Notes: generated by a model from the sequence alone, not told the origin. A stretch of 64,000 nt of DNA from Dicyema japonicum (GCA_011109175.1 RDEW01000015.1:576310-640309); one strand, 5' to 3'. Counted from the first letter of the stretch, positions 23,766 to 35,290 are shown. Numbers and translations are program-made.

Positions 23766-24660
23766 ATGATTAATTTTTCTCTTCGCATATCTCTCGTCGC
23801 TAATGGCCTGTAACACTCTTTTCAAGAGGATTCTACACTCCTTCCCAGAATTCTATACCGACCAGGATGTTGGTTATGTTAGTGAGGCCTGGATCCATAA
23901 CTATCTGTTTTCCCAACCTTCCATGTTCTCTCAGCGGAATCTGGACGATGTTGTATGATGAAGTATTTTGAAGATCTGCTAGTGTCATCTAACCAACATC
24001 TTCCGAAAGCAGTGCCTGGCTCATCACTATTCTCAATGGAGTTTTGGGTACTTTTCTGGATGATGTGTCCGTATTAAGATCTCATTTGGATTAAAAGTAT
24101 GTTGATGCGGAGACCAGATCGACTGTTTGCCCTACATCCTTTTTCCTGCAGGAAGAATACAGGCAGATCTCCCAAAAATATTGCCTTGAACAAAGTCGTT
24201 AAGCGATCTTTGGACGCGTCGGATATCTCTCCATACTCGAACTGGTCGGTCTTTGTATGCGTGACGTGAAACAACCAGATGTGATGACTATCTCCTTTGA
24301 AGCCAGGAAACCTTTTGTCTGAAACATCATCTGCATCGACACGTTTGCTTCTTGCAACCTATTTCAGAGTTCCTCTGATGACTGTTCGGCCGCTGAGAAG
24401 ACTGAGAGGTTGAAACGAGCAAAGTACGCGAAGGATTTTTTGATGTTCCACTCGCCATTGAGACGTCTGATTCTCTTGTGCTTGCGACGCTGGAATTCTT
24501 GAGTCTTTTAGGGAATCGGATTTCTACACGACTAGGAAATTCCTATGAGCGCTGCTGGTTATTTGAGAGAATCTCGCTCGTCATCCTGAGAGAATAGCCA
24601 TGCAGTCAGGCGGTCGCTGTATGACCATTTGTTCACTTTTTTGTCATTAATAAAAATTAT
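23766..24660 (+). mobile_element. N-family LINE C-terminal remnant with 3' tail
   Basis: Plus-strand frames show WLITILNGVLGTFLDD (24014-24062), equivalent to the WLDALPCSSLGTLLDD region of the 53918 copy, then QPDVMTISFEARKPF and CIDTFASC (24270-24340, the RPDG...WDCT endonuclease core, damaged), and AAEKTERLKRAKYA (24390-24430). The 3' tail atagccatgcagtcaggcgg...tgtcattaa (24595-24650) is shared with copies near 35222 and 44538. Confidence 0.65.
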
Positions 24661-24689
24661 TATTATTATAGGCACGTACGTACGCGATT

Positions 24690-25455
24690 CCAAGATCAAA
24701 GCATGTGAACACAAAAAGTTAACAATTTAATTAACATCGCCCATCTTTTTCGATCCGTTACCATGTTCCGTGGCATATCTAGATCATCCCCATCTTTAAG
24801 GCACTTTCCAATCCTCCTGAGATCTTCATCTAGTGTTGTCCCCGGCCGACCGCGGAAACGCGAAGCCTCTAAGACAAAATACTCCTCCTTTGCTATGTTG
24901 GCAGGGGTCCCCATATCGTGGCGGAGTATGTGTCCAAACAGCCTTCATCTTGAATCAGTAATATCACATTATATTTGCTCAGTTCCTGTTCTCTCGTATA
25001 AGATTTCGGATTGCATTTTGAAAAAGCTTCGGGAAGAAAGGAGTCTTCGGATATAATTTATGTGAAAAGAATTCAACTTTTTGAGTCCCTGTCCTATACA
25101 TTCCCATGTACCGACATTATATAGTAAGATTGGCCTCACTAGGGCATTGTATAGTCTTATTCGAGTTTTAGGGTTAAGCCTTTTATGCAGAAGCCAGGTC
25201 TTCTTTATTTTGTTGAAAGAGACTTAGTTAGTGTCTTCCTTCGTGTTATATCTTCAGTGTCACCGAAAAGGGATCCTAGTTTTTTGATCTACGCTAGTGC
25301 TCCTTGGCCCTTTCCTCACTTCTTTTTAGCTCAGTGATTTCGGTTTGTTTGTGTTTACTTTTAATGACCATTCAGACATTTTATCAAGCATTTTCTCCAA
25401 AAGTGCAATTAACTCTTTTGTTATTCGAAATAAAGTCCACGTCATCCGAATAAGC
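24690..25455 (-). mobile_element. R-family LINE, C-terminal half of split RT
   Basis: Minus strand, read from 25455 down: AYSDDVDFIS (catalytic YxDD box) immediately next to the 5-bp target duplication, then KTWLLHKRLNPKTRIRLYNA (about 25200-25140), ILLYNVGTWE, RRLFGHILRHDMGTPA and RGRPGTTLDEDLRRI (24850-24800). This continues exactly the RT that stops at 33044 on the other side of the TIR-bounded insertion. Confidence 0.85.
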
Positions 25456-25460
25456 TATTA
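25456..25460. repeat. 5-bp target-site duplication, left copy (TATTA)
   Basis: tatta directly before the left terminal inverted repeat; the same tatta follows the right one at 33039-33043. Keeping one copy restores the RT frame (…GTSII-AYSDD…). Confidence 0.85.
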
Positions 25461-25493
25461 TGTCACGAGCCTAGGGTGCTACCGAGCCTAGGT
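25461..25493 (+). repeat. Left terminal inverted repeat
   Basis: 33 bp starting TGTCACGAGCCTAGGGTGC and containing CGAGCCTAGG twice (an internal direct repeat 16 bp apart). Inverted partner at 33006-33038, 32/33 identical. Confidence 0.88.
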
Positions 25494-25739
25494 TACACTT
25501 CGGTTATTTTTCGATAAAGATTGAAAATTAATTTATCGTTTGAGATAAATAAAGAAAATTAAATTTTTTTATTAAATAAAAACAGCATAGGGAATTCGTG
25601 TCTATCAGGGATGTAGTTTCATGCGAGATTTATAATAATGTTCTATCTATGTTTAGAACATTAGTTATTTCTCGTGATATACTTATTATTTCTCTATTTA
25701 AGTTATTTTGTAACTTCTATTAGTAGAAAATATAATTAT
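25494..25739. other. AT-rich interior of the TIR element
   Basis: No coding signal. Contains a perfect 8-bp-stem palindrome aatgttct...agaacatt near 25638-25664. Confidence 0.4.
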
Positions 25740-26505
25740 TTAATTGGAACGAACTTGTATGTTCGAGGACCATCGATGAGCTAAAACCACAACTCGACCA
25801 GCATCGTCTGGCTTGTCTGGCTAACGCATCAACAAACGTAAGTGGTGCATGGCTCAAAGCATTCCCGTGCATTTCACTCGGAACTTTTCTGGACGATGAC
25901 TCCACGAGGATTGGGGTTTGCGTCCGCCTCGGAATCGATTTTTGCGCAATCCATCGCTGTAGATGTGGAGGAATAGTCGACGCGAAAGGACTCCACGCAC
26001 TTTCCTGCCGAAGGAGCGCTGGAAGGAGCCTGAGACATAGTGCAATCAACAAGGTTATTGCGTGGGGACTAGAAGCTGCCGGATTCCCTGTCCAGATGGA
26101 GCCCCTAGGACTTGCCACGGCAAACAGAATGCCGGATGGAGCGACTCTGTTCCCGTGGATGCTGGGAAGTACCTGGCCTGGGATGCCACCTGCGTGGATA
26201 GCTTCTCCCCTTCCAATATTACAATGAGTGCGACAAATCCAGGCTCAGCTGCAGAGAAAGCAGAAATACTTAAAGCAAAGAAGTACACATGCCTCGGCGA
26301 GCAGTACACATTTGAACCAGTCGCAGTCGAAACTTCGGGAGTCATAGGAAGCAGGTCGTTAGCCCTGCTCAACAAAATTGGATCGTTAGTCGCTAAAAGG
26401 AGGAGGGATGTCAGAGAGAAGGGATGGCTCATTGAGCGCATCTCCTTACAGATCGTAAGGGGAAATGCGCTCTCAATCCTGAGAGCAGCCAGTAGCCTTT
26501 AACTA
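25740..26505 (+). mobile_element. N-family LINE C-terminal RLE fragment
   Basis: Plus-strand frame with DQHRLACLANAST, AWLKAFPCISLGTFLDDD, then the zinc-knuckle-like CRCGGIVDAKGLHALSC, and RMPDGATLFPW. A one-base shift near 26155 moves to the frame YLAWDATCVDSF ... AAEKAEILKAKKYT ... FEPVAVETSG ... LIERISLQIVRGNAL, ending at 26502. This is the same C-terminal module as 53918-54982: knuckle followed by a PD-(D/E)XK-type restriction-like endonuclease. The remainder of the element is missing. Confidence 0.78.
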
Positions 26506-26579
26506 TTTGTTTTTATTCTTCAATAAATTGTTAGTGTCCCACTTTATTTAACAAACAATAAAAAAGTTAATATATTTAA

Positions 26580-27088
26580 TCAACAACCTTCCTCGCCTGC
26601 CTGTTCGCCAGCCTCATCAGGCAGGTTCGATTCTGGTTGCTGAAACAACTCCGAGAGCGCCTTGTCCAATTGAACCCTCTGCCCATATGGCATCTCAGGG
26701 CTCTGCCTCCTATACTCCAGTGTCAGGCTCTCTAGGGTCCGCTTTAACACAGTGGACTGTAGATAGGCCTGGAGCTTCCTATCTACCCCCAACTGCTTCA
26801 GATAACCCTTGTGGTACTTTGTTGCAATTCCTTCCCACGTCATTACTATAGGAATAACGAGGACCTTGCAACCAAGCATCTGCCCCATCTCGTTTGCAAG
26901 AAAGTCATACTTCCTTTTTTTTTCCACCTCCACAGTCTGCAAACGGTCTTGAGACGTGATGCCAACTTCTATGATAAGGACTTGGCCAGACTCCTTATCG
27001 TGTACCACAATGTCCGGTTTATTGTGCTTGACTAGCACCGAGGTATGGATAACACTGTCTACCTTTTTTTGAATTGTTCTACAGTTCT
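26580..27088 (-). pseudogene. Restriction-like endonuclease (RLE) domain of an R2/R4-type LINE
   Basis: Minus-strand frame open from about 27088 to the stop at 26580. Signature of the RLE nuclease of site-specific LINEs: HNKPDIVVHDKESG (PD), VLIIEVGI (acidic residue of the D/ExK-like core) and EVEKKRKYDFLANEM, then VLVIPIVMTWEGI. The C-terminal tail is Gln/Glu-rich. It would nick DNA to prime reverse transcription. The 5' side is cut by the J element starting near 27078; no RT is attached. Continuous for about 165 codons, so relatively young. Confidence 0.8.
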
Positions 27089-27109
27089 ACAGTTCTACAA
27101 AAATAATAA

Positions 27110-28218
27110 ATGGTTGTTAGAGGAAAAACATCAAATTCGAAAGCCACAAAAATGAGAACCAACAGCTCTTCTCGTCCCCCAAAATGTGCTACGGCTGGGT
27201 CGTTCACTTTGGGGCCCTCTAAACCTATAGAAGAACCAAAAATAGAAGATTCTACAGATAACAAGTCACTATTGATCACAGTTCACTGTACTATGAGTCC
27301 GATAAAAATTGCGAATATCCTACATTTTTACGATCAATATGGATCTTTGAGGATGAGCCACAAAGGACCGGGCTCCTTCCGATTAGATTTCCACGACAAT
27401 AACCACATGGTCGAATATATGAAGGCCATTAATGAGACCTGTCCCTTTGGACCTGACAACCACCACTTCAGAACGCTCATATCAAAACCTTGTGAGATTG
27501 TTCTCAGGAACCTTCCTTTCTGGGTGAGTGAGAACGACCTCCTTGCCTACCTTCAAAAGATGGCACCCTCAACTTTGATTGTAACCCGAATGTCAAAAGG
27601 ATCACAGCCTATGCCTATGGCAAAGGCCTCAGTTAGTAGTAATGCGGAGGCCTCATCGTTGATACGTTGTGGATTTTACATTGGATCAAACAAGATCGAG
27701 TGTGAGTGGATGAAGAGGCCCCCTCCATCTGCTACAACTGTGAACGCATCGGCCACATCGCGGCACAGTGTAAGGAAAAGAAGAGATGCATCAAGTGTGA
27801 AGGGGAGCACGATCTTCTTATGTGTGAATATCCATCGAACGTAGAGACCAAATGTATCAATTGTGGAGGAGCAGGACACAATACCCGCTATAGAGGATGT
27901 CCGGCAATGAGAGAAGCATCGAAGAAAATAATTTCCAGACAAACAGTGTCTAGAAAAGAAGAAATCAAGCCAATTCAAGAAATGAAGTGGACCAATACTT
28001 CACATACTCCTGATTGGCCGGTGGAGAGGAGCGCTAAAAGGAAAAATTTGCAGAGAAAGTCAGAAGTTTGCGAGATGGTCAAACAGACGGAAGAGATTAT
28101 GAAAACTGATAGTTCTCACATTCGTGATGGATCGGTGGATCTGGGCGCCAAACGTAAACATGAACAGAGCAAAGCAGGAATCCCCGAGTCGGTATCTCGG
28201 GAGCTGAATAAATTCTGA
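27110..28218 (+). pseudogene. LINE ORF1 (Gag-like) with three CCHC knuckles, frameshifted
   Basis: The first frame (27110-27844) encodes an RRM-like nucleic-acid-binding region: SLLITVHCTMSPIKIANIL, FYDQYGSLRMSHKGPGSFRL, and a second half EIVLRNLPFWVSENDLL. Near 27715, at a C5 run, coding passes to another frame (27706-28218) with three CCHC zinc knuckles: CYNCERIGHIAAQC, CIKCEGEHDLLMC and CINCGGAGHNTRYRGC. This architecture is typical of Jockey-type ORF1 proteins that chaperone LINE RNA. One base inserted or deleted separates the halves. Paralogous region in copy B: 31048-31800. Confidence 0.82.
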
Positions 28219-28228
28219 AAGTGGATTT

Positions 28229-28891
28229 TTGGAGTCTGGTGGACCTGGCTATGGAGAGCTCAGGCCACCAACCAAACCGTTTAAAAGTAAATTGAAAGTA
28301 GTGCTGGTGAATGCCCGCTTTCTGGTGAAAAGGCATGATGAACTAGCGCTACTTGTGAGGATTGCCAAGGTGGATGTCTTGGTAGTCAACGAGACGAAAA
28401 TCAAACAAGGAAAGAAATATAGTATGGAAGGATATAACTCGGTGGGCATTCCATGGAAAGATGGAGCAGTGGCTGGAACTGGAACTTCAATCTTTTTTCG
28501 AAACGGTTTGCAAACACGGAATGATTGCATTGTAATGGCCGATGAGTCGGAATTTGTATCCGTGGATATTCTATGTGGAGGGAAATGGATAAGCGTAGGA
28601 GGCCTATATTCTAAGGACTTGGCCCGATCTTCTGCGAAAATTGTCCAATTTTTCGAAACTAACCCGATGTCGATTTTGGTAGGAGACCTCAACGCTAAGA
28701 ATACGAGCTATGGATGCTGCAAAAATAATGGGGATGGGCGACTCCTTGCAGATCTGGCTAGCGAAATTGGAGTTGAGGTCTTGACGTCTAAAGAACCTAA
28801 CCATTTCTCATACAACGGAGCTGACATGTTGGGATTGGCTCTAGTGTCTCCACAGCTCCTGGATTATGTGGACGGACCATCGTTGCTTTAG
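28229..28891 (+). pseudogene. LINE APE-type endonuclease domain
   Basis: Open frame with DVLVVNETKIKQG (catalytic Glu), WISVGGLYSKDL, MSILVGDLNAKNTSYGC (conserved Asp/Asn) and LTSKEPNHFSYNGADMLG with the usual NHxS/D ... D tail. It starts about 10 bases after ORF1 and lacks its own convincing initiation context. It nicks target DNA before reverse transcription. Stop at 28891 separates it from the RT, which continues in other frames, so ORF2 is broken. Confidence 0.82.
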
Positions 28892-29559
28892 GACATTGGG
28901 AGTGATCATATTCCGCAGGAAATATCTATAAACTTGGAACCAAACATTGCAGAAAATATTTTCCTATACTACGATACTTCGTCGATAGACTGGGTACATT
29001 ATCGTCATTATTTGTCTGAGACCTTACTATCGAAGACTATCTCTTGTTCTACACCTAATGAGCTGGACGTTTTCGACAGGGTACTATCCAGCACTATGCT
29101 GACGTATCTTCAATTATAAGGAAGGAAGGTTTACTCGAAGAGCTTTCTAAAGAGCAAAGATTCTTGCCCACCTATAATACGGGATCTTATTCGCGAGAGG
29201 AATACTCTAAAGGCGAAGTACAGACGATGTATTGATATGTGGGACAGGAAAATCTTGAAATACAGAATTGATGTGATCCAAACAATGCTACAAGAAGCTT
29301 GGAGAGTTAACGCTGAAAAAAAATTGAAGAGTGCAGCCTCTAAGGTTAACTGGAAAAACCCTTGTTTCTGGATAACGTACAGGAGGCTAACGAATGGGAG
29401 TTTAAAAGCGAAAAACATTAAGCTAGCCGATCAAAATGGAAGGACAATCCCATTGGAAAAAGGGGATTGTTGATCCTATTAGTGTTATAAATGAAAAGTT
29501 TTCAGAGGAGTTGCCTAATTTCATGGATTACTCTATGGAAGATCTGGGTAGTTTGACAG

Positions 29560-30300
29560 AAAGTCTCAATGGCAGAAGTTAGAACAGCAATTCGTGAATG
29601 CAAGAACAAGGCCCAGGATTTGATGGCATTCCTATGATTATGCTCAAAGAAGGTTCTGATGAACTATTGTCTGTTCTACGAGAGATATACGACTCGAGTT
29701 TCAGGCTCGGACACGTGCCTCTTTATGGAAACGATCTATTGTTAAGATGATCCTCAAGCCAGGAAAAGCAAGGAAAAATCCCCTCAGTTATAGGCCGATA
29801 AGTCTCATATGTTCTACATCAAAGATTATGGAACGTATTGTATTAAGAGACTGAATTGGTATATAGAGGGGAGCAACTTTCTACGACCTAATCAATTTGG
29901 TTTCTGTCCGGGAAGATCATGTGGAGATTGTATCCACTCACTAAACTACGAAATTATAAATACACTGGAGAAGAAAAGCCAGTTGAGCCTTATTTGTCTC
30001 GACATATCAAAGGCATTCGACAGTGTATGGCACGAGGCATTATTTCGTCAACTAGTTCGGTCTAAAATAACCAGAGAAATGTTCCTATGGCTGAAGACTA
30101 TCTAACTGGGAGGATATCCCACGTGGTAGTTAGTGGAAGTTATTCGGATGGAATATCATTTAAAAGAGGAGTGCCACAGGGATCTATTCTTAGCCCTTTG
30201 CAATTTAACATATTTATGGAAGATTTTCCGTCTCCGCAGAACGTCAGAACCAAGCTAATGATTTACGCGGACGACATTCTAATCCTGGATTCATCTTGAG
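29560..30300 (+). pseudogene. LINE reverse transcriptase domain, frameshifted
   Basis: RT blocks: ILKPGKARKNPLSYRPIS near 29750-29805 (split frames), NQFGFCPGRSCGDCIHSL (29890-29940), LICLDISKAFDSVWHEAL (29990-30040, catalytic Asp), SFKRGVPQGSILSPLQFNIF (30150-30210), LMIYADDILILDSS (30255-30297, catalytic YADD). All catalytic residues are present though split over two frames around 30100. Confidence 0.85.
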
Positions 30301-30950
30301 GGCATACATCTCAGTGCGGCGACGTTTATCGACGAGTCCAGGGTTGGTGCGATCGGAGAGGCATGAAACTCTCGACTGAAAAATCCAGTTATTTGAGAAT
30401 AAGCAGGCCGGGTAGACATCAGGAGGAGCCCTACACTCTCTGTATACCGAGAGTTTCGTCATTGAAATACCTGGGGATTTCAGTCGATGGAGTGGATCAT
30501 ACATGAAGGACATCGAAGGGCGAAGGAAAAAGGCTTTGCAGGCACTGTACTGCACTAAAAGACTGAAGCTAGACGTCGATTCCATGCTCTTCATCTTCCG
30601 GAATGTGATTCTTCCCAGATCTACGGAAGCGAGGGATGGTTCTACACCCCTCGAGAGAAAGGATTCTCGCCCGACTGGAGAGAACACGGCGGGCGGCGAT
30701 AAAACTAGCCCTCGGTAAGAAATTACATGAAGCCCTGACGGAGGAAGAGAACAAACTTGTTCAGGCCGATCAAGGAGGACATCGAATTAGGACGTCAAAG
30801 TAAATAGACATAGGATGGATTGTCAGATAAAAAGGTACCGGGATGAAGAGTCTAGCCTAACAGGCAGACTTATTAGTACCTAATTCGTAACATGTTGTTG
30901 ATTTTTCATTTCATTTCATTTCCTTGTTTGTTGTAAATTGGAAGTTCTAC

Positions 30951-32965
30951 AGTTCTACTACAGTTCTACAGTGAAGTTATACAAAATAAATGGTTAAGAA
31001 AACAAACACCAAGAGACCTGTATTACACTAAAGTAAAAACCACTAAAGTGAAAAGCTCTTCTCGTCCTCCGGGGAGTGCTACTGCTGAATCATTCTCTCT
31101 AGAGGACAAGTCTCCGCATAAGGCTGAAATTGTTAAACCAGCGATTGTCATTACAAAATACGATCCCAAGGATATGTCTAAATATACAGATGAACTAATG
31201 AAATCCAATCATTCAGAGAACAAGACTATATTAATTACAGTGAATTCTACTATGAATGCGATTAAAATCGCAAATGTTTTACAATACTATGACCAATACG
31301 GATCTATGAGAATGAGCCACAGAGGACCGGCCTCTTTCCGACTGGATTTCCTGGATAACTCCCATGTGGCCACCTTTATAGAGGCGGTGAATGAGACCTG
31401 TCCCTTTGGTAATGACAATCACCATTTCAAGACAATCTCAACAAAACCGTCTGAGATTGTCCTCAGGAACCTCCCCTTCTGGGTAAAGGAAGACGATCTC
31501 CTGGACTACCTTCAGGAGATGGCTCCCTCAGTCACGAAGGTTACCCGAATGACCAGAGGATCGTAGGCCATACCATTGGCGAAGGCCACGATCAATATGA
31601 AGTCGAAGGCTACATCAATAATTAGATGTGGCTTCTACATCGGGACGAGCAAGATTTCTTGTGAATGGATGCGAAGAGGACCACCAATCTGCTACAGTTG
31701 TCAGAAATCAGCCACTTTGCATACCAGTGCACGGGAAAGAAAAAATGCTTCCGTTGCGCGGAGAACACGACACCACCAAGTGTGATCCGGATCCAACTCT
31801 TGAACGAAAATGTGTTAACTGCGGTCAACAAGACACGACAAGATACGAAGGATGCCCTGTATTCGTGGAGGTCAGACGAAAGTTAAACTCCCGAATCGAC
31901 AACAGGGAACAGAAACAGACGGATATTATAACCAAAAAATTGGAACCGCCAGCCCAAAAAAGGATAATTGGCCCAAGTACTAACAAGTCCGAAGCTGCAC
32001 CTCCTCCACGAGAGTCGGCCTGGCTACCGAAGGAAAAGTTATCAGGGAGTATTACAAAAGAACTAAAGGAAATAGTATCAAGACTGATGGAACTAAGTAA
32101 CATACTCGGATGGATTTACGCAATATGGTGGTCCTGGCCATGGAGAGTCCGGGCCATCAACAAGAAAATTGAAAAGAAACTTGAAGATAGTGCTGGTGAA
32201 CGCCCGATCCCAAAAGAAGAGGCGTCATGACCGGCACTAATACTATCGTCCACCAAGATTGACATCCTGGTGGTCAACGAGACCAAAGAGAAAAAGACCA
32301 ACAACACAATGCTAGAGGGATACAATTCTATAGAAATTCCATGGATCGAAGGTGCAGAAGCTGGTACTGGAACCACATTGTTCTACAGTGAAGTTCTACA
32401 GATACGTGAGCCAAAAATTATTATGAATACACACTGTGAATTTGTTTCCATCGAGGTGAGATGCTGCGGCAGTTGGATTCACGTCGGTGGAATGTATTCA
32501 AATGACCTTAAAAAGTGTTCCACAGAAATTGAAGAATTCTTCACAAAAAATGATATGTCTACCCTAGTGGGTGATCTAAATGGCAAAAACATTGAATATG
32601 GATGCCTCGGTACTAACGATGATGGAATCAGACTAAGGAAATTGAGTGATAAAACTGGATTTGAGATTTTGACATCTGAAAAACCGAATCATTACTCGCA
32701 CTACAGGGGAGACATGCTTGGGTGTTCCTAGAGTCACCACCACTCTACAATTATGTAGAAAAGCCGATGATCATGTGGGACATCGGGAGTGATCATATAC
32801 CCAATGATCATATGGGACATCGGATTACTTAGAAAAAAGGGTACCGGGATGAAGAGTCTAGGCCTAACAGGCAGACTTAGTACCTAATTCGTAACATGTT
32901 GTTGGTTTTTCATTTCATTTTCATTGTTTGTTGTTCTTGGGTCCTATTAAATTGGTCGCCATATT
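30951..32965 (+). mobile_element. J-family LINE copy B, RT internally deleted
   Basis: Begins with ttctacagttctactacagttctacag repeats, ATG at 30990 region, ORF1 (31048-31800, same RRM-like and knuckle regions, with a stop at 31564-31566), endonuclease (32270-32731: VNETKEKKTN, GDLNGKN, HYSHYRGDMLG). At about 32760-32835 it jumps directly to the 3' UTR (ggtaccgggatgaagagtctaggcc), so the whole RT and C-terminus are gone. Within the junction, gatcatgtgggacatcgg and gatcatatgggacatcgg are near-identical short repeats that may mark the deletion. Confidence 0.85.
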
Positions 32966-33005
32966 TTTTTAGTTTATGGGTTATTCTAAGTCCATAAGTT
33001 TAACC

Positions 33006-33038
33006 ACCTAGGCTCGGTAACACCCTAGGCTCGTGACA
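33006..33038 (-). repeat. Right terminal inverted repeat
   Basis: Reverse complement of 25461-25493 with one mismatch; followed by the second TATTA copy (33039-33043). Confidence 0.88.
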
Positions 33039-33043
33039 TATTA

Positions 33044-33450
33044 TGCTCGTTCCTACTCCGATGTGAGGCTTCAAGTCTCGTATAATAAACAAAATCAGAG
33101 ATAAAGGATCTCCTTGAGGGGTACCAATTGTCGTTTCAAATGTCCTCGATAAAGCTTTCCCAGTCCTGATCATCAAACTTGTGTCCATCAGGAGTTTCCT
33201 GACCATCCTAATCGTTGAGTCTTCCAAGAAGTTCTCCAGTATTTGCAGCAGGTTGTTTTTGTTGACGGAATCAAAGTCCTTTGACATATCAATCCCCAGA
33301 CTGGTTGTCGTTATTTTAAATTTTTGAACAGTCGCACTTATCCATTTGTGGGTCCATATAACATCTGACGTTGATCTCCCTTTGCGGAAGCCACTTTGAT
33401 AAGCCGACAGGCACGAGTCTAGACGTCCTTCCATTCCTAAGAATTTAAAT
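33044..33450 (-). mobile_element. R-family LINE, N-terminal half of split RT
   Basis: Minus strand: YQSGFRKGRSTSDVIWTHKW (33390-33330), SLGIDMSKDFDSVNKNNLL (33310-33250, catalytic Asp in block A), TIGTPQGDPLSLILFII (33130-33080), then DLKPHIGVGTSII ending at the insertion. The YxDD box and the remainder lie at 24690-25455. It is one of the least damaged R copies. Confidence 0.85.
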
Positions 33451-34325
33451 TATAGATGAGGATTAACTACAAAAGTCGTCATAAACTCATAGGCGAAAGG
33501 ATCAGCAAAAAACGTTTACTTTTTCGTTGATTAATTTGATCATAGTTACCGTCGATGGTAATTTTTTCTTAATGTTGTCTCTGAAATTTTCAAAGAGGGA
33601 AAGAACCAGGTATTTCGGTCTTTCTTCGCTTGAGACAAAGCCCATTAATAACATGGATAGATAATTTTACTTAGGTGTGCCCACTGCTGTCACTACATAG
33701 TGTTTCAGATATGGTCCCTCAACATTGTTTCAAGAGAAGAGTCTGTACCAAAATGAACGAATCACAGTTCAGAAAACTTTTAAATATCTCAATCAGCTTT
33801 CCTTGGCGTGCTGATTATGAATCATACAAATTTGCCGCAGAAGGGATTCTCACCAGAAGATTCGGTGCACCCAATTCAAAGATTATGTATTGCTAATTCT
33901 GAGTACGTCTATAGACCATCCACAATATGAGAATAAGTACCTCCAACAGCCATGGAGCTATTATTTATTCAACCCCAGATACACCGAAGGATAAGTTAAC
34001 AGTTAACACTTAATTAAGAGTATCCAGTTCCCACGGTTTCAGAGACAAAATTAAAAAAGGGAGAGTTTGATCGTCTTTTTGAGTAAAGTTGGAATGAAAT
34101 TACCGCTAATAGAGCCCTAATTACTTATTGTAATTCCAGTGATCATTTTGTCATGCACAAAAAGCAAAAGCAATTTTGAAGATTGGTTATGATCTTTTTT
34201 TTAAAAGTGTGGATCGTCCACTTCTTCGAATATCAAAAAGTTAGTTAACTGGAAGTGATATTTTAAATCATTGCCATAACAACCAGTTTATTATCATGTT
34301 GAAAACGTGATTAGCGAATGTGAGA
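33451..34325. other. Intergenic, weak ORF
   Basis: A frame at 33675-33896 (FPWRADYESYKFAAEGIL) is unidentified. Otherwise AT-rich sequence with no recognised element. Confidence 0.3.
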
Positions 34326-34329
34326 AATA

Positions 34330-34660
34330 GTCTAACATTCTGAAAAGCCTCTGGAATTACGGAGAACCGGAAACCATCCAGTCCTGAATTCTGTCTACAA
34401 ACAGTATATCGAACTAGCATCTCCTAAACGTGTGCTTATCTCGGACAAATTCCATGAAGATCGAAGTCATCAAAAAGGGCTTTTAAAGTTATGAAGCCAT
34501 GGACTTAAGGGAAGGTCCCCTCTCCAATGCCCCTGGATTTCCTGAACCGAGGAGCGAGCCCGTGCGACTACGAGAATCGAGCTGTACGACCTTTATGTAC
34601 TTGTGTGGGATCGAAGGAGGAACATGGTGCCAAGTTGAGTGACGTATCTCTATTGCACTA
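34330..34660 (+). mobile_element. J-family LINE C-terminal remnant
   Basis: In shifting frames the J C-terminal pattern is visible, ending CTCVGSKEEHGAKL (34600-34640), which corresponds to CVGTREEHR. Upstream 34380-34440 resembles the YxxFIRP/YACAxW region of other copies. Heavily decayed. Confidence 0.5.
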
Positions 34661-34879
34661 ATTGTCTATTTAGCTTTGTTCCTTATAAAAGCCATGTCTT
34701 CCTCCCTCTCGTGGATATGGACGAAGTAACGAAATCATGAAACATTGGAAAAACGAAATCTGAATAAGTGTTGGAAGCAGTAGGTTCGCATCTCGACCAG
34801 CCCAAAATTGAAAGAACTTAGATGATCATCTGTCAGAAGCCGGACATGTAGTATGATAGTTAATATAAATTATGTATGC

Positions 34880-35290
34880 TGATAATATAGAGTTTACCAA
34901 TCAATTGTGTCAGAACCAGAAACTGTCAGTCATTGTGATGACTGCAACTAACCCTGGCACTGCTTCGGAAAAAGTCTGAGACGCTAAAGTAGAAGAAATA
35001 TGAATGTCTCGGTGGATAGTTCAGCTTTGAACCAGTTGCCATGGAAACATCAGGACTCAGGAAGTAGATCACTAATTCTGCTGAACCATATCGGATAGCT
35101 TATCCCAAGAAAGAAAATGATAAAAGAGAAAGGAGCTGGCTCGTTGAGCGCATTTCCTTGCAGATTGTCGGGTGTAATGCGTTCTGATTCTGAGAGTAGC
35201 CAGTAATTGTTAAACAAAAAAAATAATAGCCAAGCAGTCAGGGCCGTTGTCTGACAATTTGTTCATTTTATTTTGTCATTAAAAAAAACG
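34880..35290 (+). mobile_element. N-family LINE C-terminal remnant with 3' tail
   Basis: Readable in mixed frames: KKYECLGG, FSFEPVAMETSGL (35015-35055), then KRERSWLVERISLQIVGCNAF (35130-35190). The 3' tail atagccaagcagtcagggccg...caatttgttcatttt...gtcatta (35228-35283) is shared with 24595 and 44538. Confidence 0.65.

Larger units (their letters stand above)
27078..30950 (+). mobile_element. J-family LINE, nearly full-length copy A
   Basis: Starts with short 5' repeats (gttctacagttctacagttctac), then ORF1 (27110-28218), APE endonuclease (28229-28891), RT (29560-30300), C-terminus and a 3' UTR ggtaccgggatgaagagtctagcc ... cctaattcgtaacatgttgttg (30832-30900). The same 5' repeats and 3' UTR recur in copy B directly downstream, giving a head-to-tail pair. 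Broken by several frameshifts, so not active as read. Confidence 0.88.
25461..33038. mobile_element. 7.58-kb TIR-bounded insertion, class uncertain
   Basis: Bounded by 33-bp terminal inverted repeats starting TGTCACGAGCCTAGG and ending in the complementary ...CTCGTGACA, one mismatch (position 20), flanked by TATTA duplications. It sits inside an R-family RT between the QGD and YxDD boxes. Interior: N-family RLE fragment, R-type RLE domain (-), and two J elements head to tail. No transposase of its own was recognised, so it is probably a non-autonomous DNA transposon that later collected LINE insertions. TG...CA ends and a 5-bp duplication resemble retroviral-type integrase products (as in Ginger-like DNA transposons), but this is only an analogy. 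Confidence 0.8.

Noticed and set aside
26062-26441. Minus-strand frames over 26055-26441
   Set aside because: Antisense of the N-family RLE fragment on the plus strand.
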